DNA of 64,000 nucleotides from Maricaulis sp036231565 (GTDB lineage Bacteria > Pseudomonadota > Alphaproteobacteria > Caulobacterales > Maricaulaceae), in the NCBI GenBank assembly GCA_036231565.1, contig JAZAHA010000058.1, positions 107,512 through 171,511 of the forward strand, read 5' to 3'. Positions 34,635 through 45,790 of the stretch are shown here, one piece after another. The notes below the pieces were generated by a model. It saw nothing but the letters and a program-made list of their open reading frames with translations, did not search any database and was not told where the DNA came from. Within the stretch, counting starts at the first letter, position 1; each line of letters starts with the position of its first letter. Position numbers and translations under genes: made by a program.

Positions 34635-36635
34635 TCAGGCTCCGGAACGATAGCTCGTGAGGGCAGGCCCCAGAGCCGACTTCAGCGGGTCGAGATGGCG
34701 TTCGAAATGACGCCATTGCTCGACGCCGCTGTCATAGATGGGCTGGCGCACCTGTTCGGAACTCGCGGTCCGCACGGCGCGCTCGGTGGTGTGGAAATCC
34801 AGGCAGGCCTGCTCGAAGGGCAGGCCGCAGAAGTCGAGGATGCGCCGGACCTGGGTCTCCAGATCGGCCACGACATCCTCGTACTGCACCCGCAGGATCT
34901 GACCGGGCAGCACCCGGTCCCAGTGATCCATCAGCTCGACATAGCCGCGATAATAGCGGCCGACCTCGTCGAGCCCGTAGGTGAATTCCTGGCCCTCGGC
35001 GAATAATTGCTTGAAGCCGGAGAAGCAGCACGCCATCGGCGCACGGCGCGCATCGATGATCTTCGCATTGGGCAGGATCAGCTTGATCAGACCGATATGC
35101 CGGAAATTGTTCGGCATCTTGTCGGTGAAGAAGGGCGCGCCCTGGCGGTGGATGCGGGTGTTTTCGATATAGGCCTCGCCCAGCTCGCGCAGCTGGCCGG
35201 CATCGAGTTCGTGCAGGACAGCCGGATAGCGCCCGGCCCCGTCCTCGCCCCGCGTGCGGCCGCGCAACCGGTGGGCCGTGGCCAGGATGTCGGGCAGTTC
35301 CAGCGTGCCGTCGACCTGGCTGTGCGAGGCCAGGATCTGTTCGAGCAGGGTGGAGCCGGCACGCGGCAGCCCGACGATGAAGATCGGGTCCGGCGCCGGA
35401 CAGCCCTTGCCGCCCTGAGCCTCGAAAAGCGCGCGCGTACACGTCGCCGCCTGGGCTTCCAGCTCCTGCGCCATGATGTCCGAGGTATAGCGCGTCTGGA
35501 TGCGCTTCAGATCATTGCCGCGCTCATAATATTCAAACGAGGTGTCATAGGCGCCGGCGTCCTCATAGGCCTTGCCCAGGGCAAAGCAGATATGGATGCG
35601 TTCATGGGTGCGCAGGTCCGGCGCGGCCTCCTGCTCGCGCATCCGCGCAATCTCGTCATCGGTGAAGCGGTAGGTCTTCAGATTGGCCAGCCCGTACCAG
35701 GCTTCACCATAGTCCGGCCGCGCCGCGCAGGCCCGGCGATAGGCCTCGACGGCCTCGCCCGTGCGCCCCATCGTCTTGAGCGCGTGGGCCCGGGCGGCAT
35801 GGGTGCCGGCATCGTCCGGCAGGGCGGCGAGCACCTTGTCGAACCCGGCCAGCGCCGTTTCGTATTCGCCCACGGCGAGTGCCTCGACTGCATGGCGCGA
35901 CAGGAAGACCGGGCTGTCCGGATCGCGCGCCAGCAGCGCTTCGGCCTGGGCCAGCGCCTCGGCATGCTTCTGCCGCTTGCGCAGAACCTCGATATGATCG
36001 AGCCGCACGGCGATATTGTCCGGCTCGAACTCTGCCGCGCTTTCCAGAAGAAACTCGGCATCGTCAAGCACGCCGAACCGCTTGCCGGTCTCGGCGAGGA
36101 TACGCATCCCCTCGACATGTTTCGGGTTCTTCTGCAGGAAGGCGCGCGCCAGCCCCTCAGCCTTGTGCAGGCGGTTCTCGTGCAGATGGTTCATGGCCGC
36201 CAGCAGCGGTTTGGGCAGGCGGGTGAGCGCTTCGGCCTGGGCGCGGCACTGGCGGGCCTCGGCCGGCTCGCCCGTGCGTTCCAGGGCTTCGGCAAGCCCC
36301 AGCCATGCGGCCTGCAGGGCCGGGTTCGCCATCGTCGCTGCGCGGTAAGCCGCAATCGCCGCGGCATCGTCACCGGTCTCGCGGAAAAGATGCCCCTCTT
36401 CCTGCAAGGCCCGGCCGAAATCCGGTGCCTGCGCCTTCAGCGTATCCAGCGCCTTGCGGGCCCCCGCATGATCCCTGCGGTAACGCAGGCACACCGCCTT
36501 CATGTACAGCGCGTCGACATGCTGCGCATCAGACGCAAGCAGCGTATCGAGCTGCGCAATCGCAGCGTCGAACCGGCCGGCATACATTTCGGCCTGGGCG
36601 GTCTTGAGGACTTCGGACAGATCGGCTTCGGACAC
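34635..36635 (-). CDS. TPR-repeat sulfotransferase family protein
   Basis: In this 666-residue protein, about the first 350 residues are tetratricopeptide repeats. A sulfotransferase-like domain follows, with the PAPS-binding loop GLPRAGSTLLEQ near residue 419. The rest of the domain (FTDKMPNNFRHIGLI) matches the sulfotransferase_3 family. The start is a GTG at 36635 with GGAG just upstream. Genes of this type often lie next to TonB-dependent receptors in sphingomonads and relatives, as here, but the substrate is unknown. There is no signal peptide, so it is probably cytoplasmic. Confidence 0.88.
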   Translation of the reverse strand: MSEADLSEVLKTAQAEMYAGRFDAAIAQLDTLLASDAQHVDALYMKAVCLRYRRDHAGARKALDTLKAQAPDFGRALQEEGHLFRETGDDAAAIAAYRAATMANPALQAAWLGLAEALERTGEPAEARQCRAQAEALTRLPKPLLAAMNHLHENRLHKAEGLARAFLQKNPKHVEGMRILAETGKRFGVLDDAEFLLESAAEFEPDNIAVRLDHIEVLRKRQKHAEALAQAEALLARDPDSPVFLSRHAVEALAVGEYETALAGFDKVLAALPDDAGTHAARAHALKTMGRTGEAVEAYRRACAARPDYGEAWYGLANLKTYRFTDDEIARMREQEAAPDLRTHERIHICFALGKAYEDAGAYDTSFEYYERGNDLKRIQTRYTSDIMAQELEAQAATCTRALFEAQGGKGCPAPDPIFIVGLPRAGSTLLEQILASHSQVDGTLELPDILATAHRLRGRTRGEDGAGRYPAVLHELDAGQLRELGEAYIENTRIHRQGAPFFTDKMPNNFRHIGLIKLILPNAKIIDARRAPMACCFSGFKQLFAEGQEFTYGLDEVGRYYRGYVELMDHWDRVLPGQILRVQYEDVVADLETQVRRILDFCGLPFEQACLDFHTTERAVRTASSEQVRQPIYDSGVEQWRHFERHLDPLKSALGPALTSYRSGA

Positions 36636-36654
36636 ACGGGCTCCGGGCTGGAAA

Positions 36655-36693
36655 ACAGAACGAAAAGCGCCCCGCCGCCGGGCGGGACGCTTT
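36655..36693 (-). terminator. Rho-independent terminator of the TonB receptor gene
   Basis: Read on the minus strand, AAAGCGTCCCGCC and GGCGGGGCGCTTT pair around a 4-base loop with a single G-U wobble, followed by TTTTCGTTCTGTTTT. It lies between the receptor stop (36742) and the sulfotransferase start (36635), so the two are probably separate transcription units. Confidence 0.75.
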
Positions 36694-36741
36694 CCGGTTA
36701 TACATGCGGGTCAGGTCGAAATAACCGTCACCGCTCGCGAC

Positions 36742-39321
36742 CTAGTACTGCACCCCGACGCGGACGCCGATGGTGCGCGGACGCGTGACGCTGACCCGGG
36801 CCCGGTCAAAGATGAAGTTGCCGGACAGGGCCGCATTCTCGTTCGTGAGATTGTTCACGTAGAGCTCGACATTCCACTGGTCCGACCGCACGCCGGTGCG
36901 GACACCCAGCGTGGTGTAGCCGTCCAGATCCATCGAGTTGATCTCGATGATGTCGGTGCGGCTGTCGCCGGTATGGACGATCTGGCCCTGGACGTGCGCC
37001 GTATAGTCGTTGAACACCGGCCACTCGTAACGCGCCCGCAGGTTCGCCTGGAATTCCGGCGCGAAGGCGAGCTCGGAGCCCAGCACCACATCGTCTGTCG
37101 GCGTGAGCACTTCGGTGATCTCGGTGTCGAGGATCGAGAAGGCACCGGCAATCGTCAGGCCCGGCATCTCGATCGGCGCGTAGGTAACGTCACCCTCCAC
37201 GCCCCGGATTTCCGCGTTGGCGGCATTGTCCGAGAAGAAGAGATTGGTGATTTCCGGATCGAAGATCGTCGTCTGCAGACCCTCGATCTCGACGAAGAAG
37301 GCATTACCGTTGAAGCGGACCTGCTGGTCGAACAGGTCGAGCTTCCAGCCCAGCTCGTAGTTCTGCACCTCGTCGGTGTCGATGGCGTAGGGCGTGGTGT
37401 AGCCCGGCACGCTGGCCGGCGTGATGCCCCCCGGACGGTTCAGCAGCCCCGGACGATAGCCTTCCGAATAGGTCGCGTAGAACAGCATCGTGTCGTTCGG
37501 CGTCCAGTTACCGGTCACCTTGAAGATGGTCCCCTCGCTGGCCGCCACATCCGGCGCGCCGGCCGGGCCGTTGGGACCGAACTGGCGGGAGATATTGGTG
37601 CCATAGGTCTGGGCATCGACCGGATCGCCATTGGCGTCGGTCAGCGGGTAGAGGATGTCATAGACCGAGTTGGCACTGCCTTCGAGATCGACTTCAACGT
37701 CGTAGGCGCGAGCGCCGAGAACGACCTCGAACACGTCCGGCACGAGGTCATAGCTGAACTCGCCGAAGAAGCCGAGCTGCTCGTCGGTGCGCAGCACGTC
37801 ATTGCGGAAGATCGTCGGCGCCAGGATGGGACCCGGGTCGGAGAAATAGCCTTGGGTTTCATTGGCGATGTCGCCGTTCGTCGCAGCACCATTGGTCAGC
37901 GGATACTGGTCTATCCCCAGCGCGTTGATACCGACGGAACCGTCCGCATTCACCCGGTCCATCGAGCCGAGATAATTGTAGTCATTGCGCTCGGCGAGCT
38001 CCGTCTTCGAGTAGAAGACGCCCGCGGTAACGCGCCAGCGGTTCTCTTCCGGCGTGTTGAAGCGGAACTCATGGCTCTCCACCGTGGTCTCGGTGTGCGA
38101 GGTCACGTTCGAGGACGGCGCGTGACAGGTGCCGTACGGATCCAGACCGCCGCCCGGATAGCTCACCGAGCTGTCGCAGGTGTAGACCGGGAAGTACTGG
38201 CCGACGAACATATAGTCCGTGTAGTCGATCACCTGGTCCGTCTCCCGGTCGGTATAGGCACCGGTATAGACGGTCTCCAGGGCACCCACGCGGCCCTCGA
38301 CCGTCCAGGCCACATTGGTGAACTCGTCTTGCAGATCGTCCGGCTGGTAGCGCTGGATTTCCCAGTCATCCAGTTCAGGGTCCTGGAAGAAGACGCCTTC
38401 GCTCTCCAGCGTCTGCTGCATCACCGAAACGGTGGCACGCCAGTCGATATTGAACTCGTAACGGCCGCTGACGCGGAAGCCGGAATAGGTCGTATCGTTG
38501 AAGTCGTCCTCGACCAGCGCGCTGTTGTCGGCATTGATGAAGGTGACGTTCGACAGGTCGTCGCCGGCCTGGAAGCCTTCGCGGCGCGGCGCGACCGGCA
38601 GGCCATTGTCACGCACGGTACCGGCAGAGCGGTAGCGGGCCGACTCGGCGGTCGAGCGGGTGCCGTGCACATTGTCGATAAAACCGCCGCGATCGTCGAC
38701 GAAGGCAACACCACGAAGCGCGAAGTTGTCGCCCACCGGGATGTTGACCACGGCCTGGACGCTCTGGCTGCGCTCACCGCTTTCGGTAAAGGAGACGTCG
38801 AAATTGGCATAGGCGGAGTATTCGCCCAGTACCGGCTTGTTGGTGATCAGGCGCACCGTACCAGCCTGCGAGCTGGCACCGTAGAGCGTGCCCTGCGGTC
38901 CCGGCAGGACCTCGACGCGCTCCAGGTCGACAGCGTAGACATCCAGATTGCGGCCCGGCTGTGCCAGCGGCTGCTCGTCCAGATAGAAGGCGACGTTCGG
39001 CGCCAGACCGGCCACACCCGCCACGGTCAGGTTCGGCGTCGTCGATGCGAGACCGCGGATATAGATCGTGTTCTGGCCAGGGCCGCCACCGCCGGCGGTC
39101 ACGCCGGGCATCTGCTGGAGATAATCGGTGAAGATGGTGACGCCCAGTTCCTCGAGCGTTTCGCCATCCATCGCGTTGACGGCAACGGGGATGTCCTGGG
39201 TGGAGCTTTCACGCTTGGTCGCGGTCACCGTGATGACGTCGACCTGGGCGTGAGCGGTGCCGGCGACAGAAAGCGCGGCGGCGGACAGGATCGTGGTTGT
39301 GAGTGCTCGTTGCTTCAGCAT
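36742..39321 (-). CDS. TonB-dependent outer-membrane receptor
   Basis: This 859-residue outer-membrane receptor has a signal peptide ending near GTAHA-Q. A TonB-box-like segment (VITVTATKRESS) follows. The plug domain (about 40-160) contains IYIRGLAS and VEVLPGPQGTLYGASS, and a 22-strand barrel ends in the C-terminal aromatic GVQY. The VTATKRxxxxQDIP start is typical of the sphingomonad/caulobacter subfamily taking up organic substrates rather than siderophores. The start at 39321 has a weak Shine-Dalgarno sequence. A terminator follows. The substrate is unknown. Confidence 0.93.
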   Translation of the reverse strand: MLKQRALTTTILSAAALSVAGTAHAQVDVITVTATKRESSTQDIPVAVNAMDGETLEELGVTIFTDYLQQMPGVTAGGGGPGQNTIYIRGLASTTPNLTVAGVAGLAPNVAFYLDEQPLAQPGRNLDVYAVDLERVEVLPGPQGTLYGASSQAGTVRLITNKPVLGEYSAYANFDVSFTESGERSQSVQAVVNIPVGDNFALRGVAFVDDRGGFIDNVHGTRSTAESARYRSAGTVRDNGLPVAPRREGFQAGDDLSNVTFINADNSALVEDDFNDTTYSGFRVSGRYEFNIDWRATVSVMQQTLESEGVFFQDPELDDWEIQRYQPDDLQDEFTNVAWTVEGRVGALETVYTGAYTDRETDQVIDYTDYMFVGQYFPVYTCDSSVSYPGGGLDPYGTCHAPSSNVTSHTETTVESHEFRFNTPEENRWRVTAGVFYSKTELAERNDYNYLGSMDRVNADGSVGINALGIDQYPLTNGAATNGDIANETQGYFSDPGPILAPTIFRNDVLRTDEQLGFFGEFSYDLVPDVFEVVLGARAYDVEVDLEGSANSVYDILYPLTDANGDPVDAQTYGTNISRQFGPNGPAGAPDVAASEGTIFKVTGNWTPNDTMLFYATYSEGYRPGLLNRPGGITPASVPGYTTPYAIDTDEVQNYELGWKLDLFDQQVRFNGNAFFVEIEGLQTTIFDPEITNLFFSDNAANAEIRGVEGDVTYAPIEMPGLTIAGAFSILDTEITEVLTPTDDVVLGSELAFAPEFQANLRARYEWPVFNDYTAHVQGQIVHTGDSRTDIIEINSMDLDGYTTLGVRTGVRSDQWNVELYVNNLTNENAALSGNFIFDRARVSVTRPRTIGVRVGVQY

Positions 39322-39670
39322 AACGCGGTGGAAGCCCCCTGAGTTTTGTTAATGAGTGGATTGGGGGCGGTTTAGAGCCTTGCCTGCCGATTGACCATAC
39401 TTGCTTCGAGTTGAAATTAATACGTGCACGAATACGGTGTAGCGCGAACCCCGCCCCGGCCAGTGGTTCTTCTTGTTTTTTCGCTACTTTTGAGGAACCG
39501 TTACATAGAAGCGACAGTTCGGGCGCAATTCATCATACCGTCCTGTCGATTGCAGACAGCGACGACATGATACGCATTCAAAGCATATTGCCGGGCAGCG
39601 GATCATTGGCAGTTGGATTGGCGGACAAGCGGCGATACATCGGTCAGAGAGGACGCGAACGGTTGAACGA
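39322..39670. other. 349-bp divergent promoter region
   Basis: This separates the TonB receptor (-) from the MarR-type gene (+). It is more AT-rich than its surroundings. It contains the palindrome CGTGCACG at 39423-39430. An 87-codon open frame here lacks protein-like composition and I do not call it. No further structure is clear. Confidence 0.5.
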
Positions 39671-40141
39671 ATGAGCGATCACGACGAAATTCTCATTGCC
39701 CTGCGGCGCATCACCCGCGCCATTGACCTGCAGTCAAAGCGCCTGGTGAAGGCCACCGGCCTCACCGCGCCGCAGCTCGTCGTGATCGACACATTGCGCA
39801 AGGGCGGAGAGATGTCACCCAGCGCCATCGCGCGGGCCGTGTCGCTCAGCCAGGCAACGATCACCTCCATCCTCGACCGGCTGACCCAGGCCGGCCTGGT
39901 CGAGCGGGTCAAGAGCGACAAGGACAAGCGGGTCATTCTCGCCCAGCTGACAGACAAGGGCCGCGAGGCCAGCGACAATTCGCCCGAATTGCTTCAGGCG
40001 GGTTTCCTGCGATCCTTCCGCACACTCCAGCCTTGGGAACAGAACATGCTGATCGCCTCGCTGCAGCGCATCGCGGAACTGATGGACGCCGAGGATCTGG
40101 ACGCCTCGCCCTTCCTCGACACCGGCGAGATCGGCCGATGA
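39671..40141 (+). CDS. MarR-family transcriptional regulator
   Basis: This 156-residue winged-helix regulator has a DNA-binding core at about residues 45-105: SPSAIARAVSLSQATITSILDRL, then the wing VKSDKDKRVILAQLT. The motif D-K-R in the wing is the hallmark of the family. MarR proteins usually respond to small aromatic or lipidic ligands. Its stop codon overlaps the start of the CoA-transferase gene (ATGA), so it may control that enzyme and itself; the divergent TonB receptor is another candidate target. Confidence 0.9.
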   Translation: MSDHDEILIALRRITRAIDLQSKRLVKATGLTAPQLVVIDTLRKGGEMSPSAIARAVSLSQATITSILDRLTQAGLVERVKSDKDKRVILAQLTDKGREASDNSPELLQAGFLRSFRTLQPWEQNMLIASLQRIAELMDAEDLDASPFLDTGEIGR

Positions 40142-41316
40142 GCACCGCCCTGCCCGGTGGGGCACTGCCCGGGGGCGCTCTGGACGGTATCCGCGTCGTC
40201 GAACTGGCCCGCATCCTGGCCGGCCCCTGGATCGGCCAGACGCTCGCCGATCTCGGCGCCGATGTCATCAAGGTGGAAAGCCCTGCCGGTGACGATACCC
40301 GCACCTGGGGGCCGCCCTGGATCGACCATGCCTCCGGCCGGGCGGCCGCTTATTACCACTCGTGCAATCGCGGCAAGCGGTCGGTGATCGCCGATTTCCG
40401 CAATGCCGGCGATCTGGCGGTGGTGAAGGCGCTGATCGGCACGGCGGATGTCGTGGTGGAGAATTTCAAGGTGGGCGGCCTGGCGAAGTTCGGGCTCGAC
40501 TATGACAGCCTGAAAGCCGAGCATCCGCGCCTCGTCTACTGTTCGGTGACCGGGTTCGGCCAGACCGGCCCCTACGCCCATCGTGCCGGCTATGACCTGG
40601 CGATCCAGGCGATGAGCGGGGTCATGGACCTGACCGGCGAGCCGGACCGGCCGCCCCAGCGCCTCGGCGTCGCCTTTGCCGACATATTCACCGGCCTTTA
40701 CGGCACGATCGCCATCGAGGCCGCCCTGCTGCAGCGTGAGCGGACGGGCCGGGGCCAGCATATCGATATGGGCCTGCTGGACTCGATGATCGGCGTGCTG
40801 GGCAATCAGGCAATGAATTATCTGGCCACCGGCAAATCGCCCAAGCGGATCGGCAATGCCCATCCCTCTATCGTTCCCTATCAGGAATTCCCCTGTTCGG
40901 ACGGGCATATCATCATCGCCTGCGGCAATGACGGCCAGTTCGAGCGCCTTGCGGGCCTGCTCGATCTGGGTGAGGAGGCGCTGGCGGAAAACCGCACCAA
41001 TGCCCAGCGCGTCGACAATCGCGAGCAACTGACGACGCACATCGCCAATATCATGCAGCACAATTCACGCGCCTACTGGCTCGACGCACTGGAACAGGCC
41101 GGCATTCCGGCCGGGCCGATCAATACCGTTGCCGAAGCCCTGGACGATCCGCAGGTCGCCCATCGCGGCATCCGCATCGAACGCGACGGCATTCCCGGCA
41201 TCCGCAGCCCGATCCACATGTCCGGCGCCCGGGTCGGCGAGACCGGCCGCTCACCCGGCCATGGCGAACACACCCGGGATATCCGCCGCGAACTCGGTCT
41301 CGACGGGGACGGATAG
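40138..41316 (+). CDS. CaiB/BaiF family III CoA-transferase
   Basis: This 392-residue enzyme moves CoA between carboxylic acids. The N-terminal block IRVVELARILAGPW...ADLGADVIKVE and the catalytic aspartate in GQHIDMGLLDSM are those of class III CoA-transferases (formyl-CoA/carnitine/bile-acid type). The ATG at 40138 overlaps the marR stop by 4 bases, which indicates coupling. A strong terminator follows. The acid it activates is unknown; the surrounding acyl-CoA genes suggest a lipid or terpenoid-like acid. Confidence 0.9.
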   Translation: MSTALPGGALPGGALDGIRVVELARILAGPWIGQTLADLGADVIKVESPAGDDTRTWGPPWIDHASGRAAAYYHSCNRGKRSVIADFRNAGDLAVVKALIGTADVVVENFKVGGLAKFGLDYDSLKAEHPRLVYCSVTGFGQTGPYAHRAGYDLAIQAMSGVMDLTGEPDRPPQRLGVAFADIFTGLYGTIAIEAALLQRERTGRGQHIDMGLLDSMIGVLGNQAMNYLATGKSPKRIGNAHPSIVPYQEFPCSDGHIIIACGNDGQFERLAGLLDLGEEALAENRTNAQRVDNREQLTTHIANIMQHNSRAYWLDALEQAGIPAGPINTVAEALDDPQVAHRGIRIERDGIPGIRSPIHMSGARVGETGRSPGHGEHTRDIRRELGLDGDG

Positions 41317-41330
41317 CGATCCCAGACATG

Positions 41331-41370
41331 AAAAGGCCGGACCCGCGCTATCGGCGTGTCCGGCCTTTTC
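41331..41370. terminator. Bidirectional Rho-independent terminator
   Basis: AAAAGGCCGGA (41331-41341) and TCCGGCCTTTT (41359-41369) are perfectly complementary and give T-runs in both directions. They serve the CoA-transferase gene (+) and the csbD-like gene (-). Confidence 0.85.
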
Positions 41371-41391
41371 GTTTGTGCAAAGCCGCGGCGA

Positions 41392-41589
41392 TCAGAGACT
41401 GTCGATCCAGTCCTTCACCTCGCGCTCGGCCTCTTCCTTGTTCTTGCCGTAGCGTTCGCGGATCTTGCCGGCCAGCTTGTCGGCATCGCCCTCGACGACC
41501 GCCATGTCGTCATCGGTCAGCTTGCCCCACTGGCGCTTGGCGTCGCCGGTGAACTGTTCCCATTTGCCCTTCAATTGCGTGGCATTCAT
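41392..41589 (-). CDS. CsbD-family stress protein
   Basis: This 65-residue hydrophilic, highly charged protein has the family pattern KGKWEQFTGDAKRQWGKLTDDD...GDADKLAGKI. CsbD-like proteins are abundant under general or osmotic stress, but their molecular role is unclear. GGAGAGG lies upstream of the ATG at 41589. The gene is isolated between two terminators, so it is a single-gene unit. Confidence 0.92.
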   Translation of the reverse strand: MNATQLKGKWEQFTGDAKRQWGKLTDDDMAVVEGDADKLAGKIRERYGKNKEEAEREVKDWIDSL

Positions 41590-41663
41590 CGGACCTCTCC
41601 TTTTGCAACGTCACCAAGGCAACGTCCGTCAGCGCGAGGCGTTCCGGGAGCAGCCGCAAACAA

Positions 41664-41702
41664 AAAGGAGCGGGCCCGGGGAGTTTTGGGGCCCGCTCCT
41701 TT
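41664..41702 (-). terminator. Terminator of the FadB-type gene
   Basis: Perfect 14-base arms (41664-41677 and 41689-41702, AAAGGAGCGGGCCC and its complement) enclose an 11-base loop 20 bases after the stop of the minus-strand gene. T-rich ends are present on both strands. Confidence 0.85.
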
Positions 41703-41721
41703 GCGTCCAGGGACGGTTGAC

Positions 41722-43779
41722 CTAGTTGAAGGTTTCGCCCTTGGCCGCCTTGTCTTCGAGGAGTTTGCAGATGTCCGGCTCGGCGCCCGAGGCGGCAGCA
41801 TGCGCCTTCAGTCCGGCAACGACCTTGTCCAGCCCGATCGTGTCGGCCCAGAACATCGGCCCACCGGTATAGGCCGGCCAGCCATAGCCGTTGATCCACA
41901 CCGTATCGATGTCGGAGGCGCGCTGGGCCATGCCTTCCTCGAGAATTTTCGCGCCCTCATTGATCATCGGGAAGAGCAGGCGTTCGCGGATTTCGTCCTG
42001 CGAGAAGACACGCTGCTCCAGGCCGGATTTGGCCGCGAATTCGTCGATGATCGCCTCGACCTCCTTGGACGGAGACGGCCGGCGGTTCTCGTCGTAATCG
42101 TAAAAGCCCTTGCCGGTCTTCTGGCCGCGGCGGTCGCGCTCGCACAGCACGTCGCGGATGGTCTCGCTCTTCGAATTCGCCTTGTCCCAGCCCAGATCGA
42201 GACCGGCCAGGTCCGACATCTGGAAGGGCCCCATCGGCATGCCGAAATCGGTCAGCGCCTTGTCGACATCCCAGGGCTTGGCGCCCTGCAACAGCATGGC
42301 CTGGGCGGCCCGCTGACGCGGCGACAGCATGCGATTGCCGATAAAGCCGAAGCACACGCCCGACACGACCGCCACCTTGCCGATCTTCTTGGCCAGATCC
42401 ATCGCCGTCTTGAGCACGGCCGGTTCCGTCTTCGCTGCACGGACGATCTCCAGCAGGCGCATGACATTGGCCGGCGAGAAGAAGTGCAGGCCCAGCACCG
42501 AACCGGGTCGCTTCGTCTCGGCCGCCATCTCGTCGACATTCAGATAGGAGGTGTTCGACGCCAGGATGGCGCCGGGCTTGACGATGCCGTCGAGCTTGCG
42601 GAACACGTCCTTCTTCACATCCATGTTCTCGAACACGGCCTCGATCACCAGATCGCAATCGGCCAGATCATTCATGTCGAGTGTAGGCGTGAGCAGGCCC
42701 ATTGCCCGCTCGACCTGGTCGGCGGTGAAACGGCCCTTGGCGGCCGAGCGCTCGTAATTCTTGCGGATGATGGACACGCCGCGATCCAGCGCCTCCTGCT
42801 CGCGCTCGAGAATGGTGACGGCATAGCCGGCGGTGAGGAAATTCATCGCGATCCCGCCGCCCATCGTGCCGGCACCGAGAATGCCGACCGTCTTCACCGG
42901 CAGGACCGGCGTGTCGGCCGGAATATCGTCGATCTTGGCAGCCGCCCGTTCGGCAAAGAACACATGCCGCAGCGCTTTCGACTGCGTGCCGGTGACCAGC
43001 TTGCCGAACAGTTCACGCTCCCTCTTCACGCCTTCCTCGTAAGGCAGGTCGATCGCGGCCTTCACGGCTTCGATACAGGCCTCCGGCGCCTCGAACCCTT
43101 TCAGGCGGCGCATCTGGGTCTTGCGGAACTCGTCAAAGAAATCGCTGTCCGAAGCGATCTCGCCGATCTTGTCGGTCCGTTTCGAGGAAACCGGGTGGTC
43201 CGCCTGGCCGATGACACTGCGGGCAAAGGCAATACCTGACGCAGCCAGCCCGTCTTCCGCCACCAGCTTGTCGACAAGGCCGATCTTTTCGGCCTTTGCG
43301 GCCGGGATCGGATTGCCGGTGACGATCATGGGCAGGGCATCTGCAACGCCGACCACGCGTGGCAGTCTTTGGGTACCGCCGGCGCCGGGGAGGATGCCAA
43401 GCTTGACCTCGGGCAGCCCGAGCTTGGCAGAGGCGACGGCGATCCGGTAGTGACACCCCAGCGCGACTTCCAGCCCCCCGCCCAGCGCCGTGCCATGAAT
43501 GGCCGCGACGACAGGCTTCGGGCTCGCTTCGATGGCGTCGATGACTTCGGGCAGGGACGGGCCGACCGGCGGCTTGCCGAACTCGGTGATGTCGGCACCG
43601 GCAAAGAAGGTCCGCCCCTCACAGCAGATCACGACCGCCTGGATGGCGTCGTCGCCGGCGGCCTCGGCCATGGCCTCCGCCAGACCGGCGCGCACGGCCT
43701 GGCCCAGCGCATTGACCGGCGGATTGTTGGAGGTCACGACCAGGACCTCGCCTTCCCTGCGTGTGGTGATCACGGACAT
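41722..43779 (-). CDS. Bifunctional enoyl-CoA hydratase / 3-hydroxyacyl-CoA dehydrogenase (FadB/FadJ type)
   Basis: This 685-residue beta-oxidation enzyme has an N-terminal crotonase domain (about 1-190, HGTALGGGLEVALGCHYR, oxyanion-hole glycine and active-site region) that hydrates enoyl-CoA. The 3-hydroxyacyl-CoA dehydrogenase NAD domain (about 295-470, GILGAGTMGGGIA) and its C-terminal helical domain oxidise the product. The start at 43779 has AGGAG six bases upstream and gives MSVITTRREGE. The thiolase partner is not adjacent; the thiolase at the right of the window may serve. The gene ends at a strong terminator. Confidence 0.93.
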   Translation of the reverse strand: MSVITTRREGEVLVVTSNNPPVNALGQAVRAGLAEAMAEAAGDDAIQAVVICCEGRTFFAGADITEFGKPPVGPSLPEVIDAIEASPKPVVAAIHGTALGGGLEVALGCHYRIAVASAKLGLPEVKLGILPGAGGTQRLPRVVGVADALPMIVTGNPIPAAKAEKIGLVDKLVAEDGLAASGIAFARSVIGQADHPVSSKRTDKIGEIASDSDFFDEFRKTQMRRLKGFEAPEACIEAVKAAIDLPYEEGVKRERELFGKLVTGTQSKALRHVFFAERAAAKIDDIPADTPVLPVKTVGILGAGTMGGGIAMNFLTAGYAVTILEREQEALDRGVSIIRKNYERSAAKGRFTADQVERAMGLLTPTLDMNDLADCDLVIEAVFENMDVKKDVFRKLDGIVKPGAILASNTSYLNVDEMAAETKRPGSVLGLHFFSPANVMRLLEIVRAAKTEPAVLKTAMDLAKKIGKVAVVSGVCFGFIGNRMLSPRQRAAQAMLLQGAKPWDVDKALTDFGMPMGPFQMSDLAGLDLGWDKANSKSETIRDVLCERDRRGQKTGKGFYDYDENRRPSPSKEVEAIIDEFAAKSGLEQRVFSQDEIRERLLFPMINEGAKILEEGMAQRASDIDTVWINGYGWPAYTGGPMFWADTIGLDKVVAGLKAHAAASGAEPDICKLLEDKAAKGETFN

Positions 43780-44003
43780 TGCCGTCTCCTGTTTCAAGAG
43801 CCGTTCCGGCGCCCGGGCACCGGTGGCTTTTTCGTGTTCTGTGGTGAAGCGGCGCGCCAGAACAGGCGCATACCCTTCATTCGATATCTCTGACGGTCGC
43901 ATTGAGACGACCGGCATCCAGCTTAAGCCTTGTGCCCTATCTCGATCAACACTATCGTTCAATCAACAAACACAATCGCAAACCGAAAACAGGATTGCCG
44001 GGG

Positions 44004-45779
<1,776 letters not shown>

Positions 45780-45790
45780 GGGAGACCTGC

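Noticed and set aside
32641..34653. Open frame opposite the BCCT transporter
   Set aside because: Low-complexity Gln/Arg/Gly-rich translation typical of antisense shadows; the transporter on the other strand is unmistakable.
36502..39342. Very long + strand open frame opposite the TonB receptor
   Set aside because: Arg/Gly/Val/Ile-rich shadow of the receptor gene; the minus-strand protein has signal peptide, plug and barrel motifs.
39411..39674. Possible small gene of 87 residues before marR
   Set aside because: No ribosome site, composition not protein-like, runs into the marR start region.
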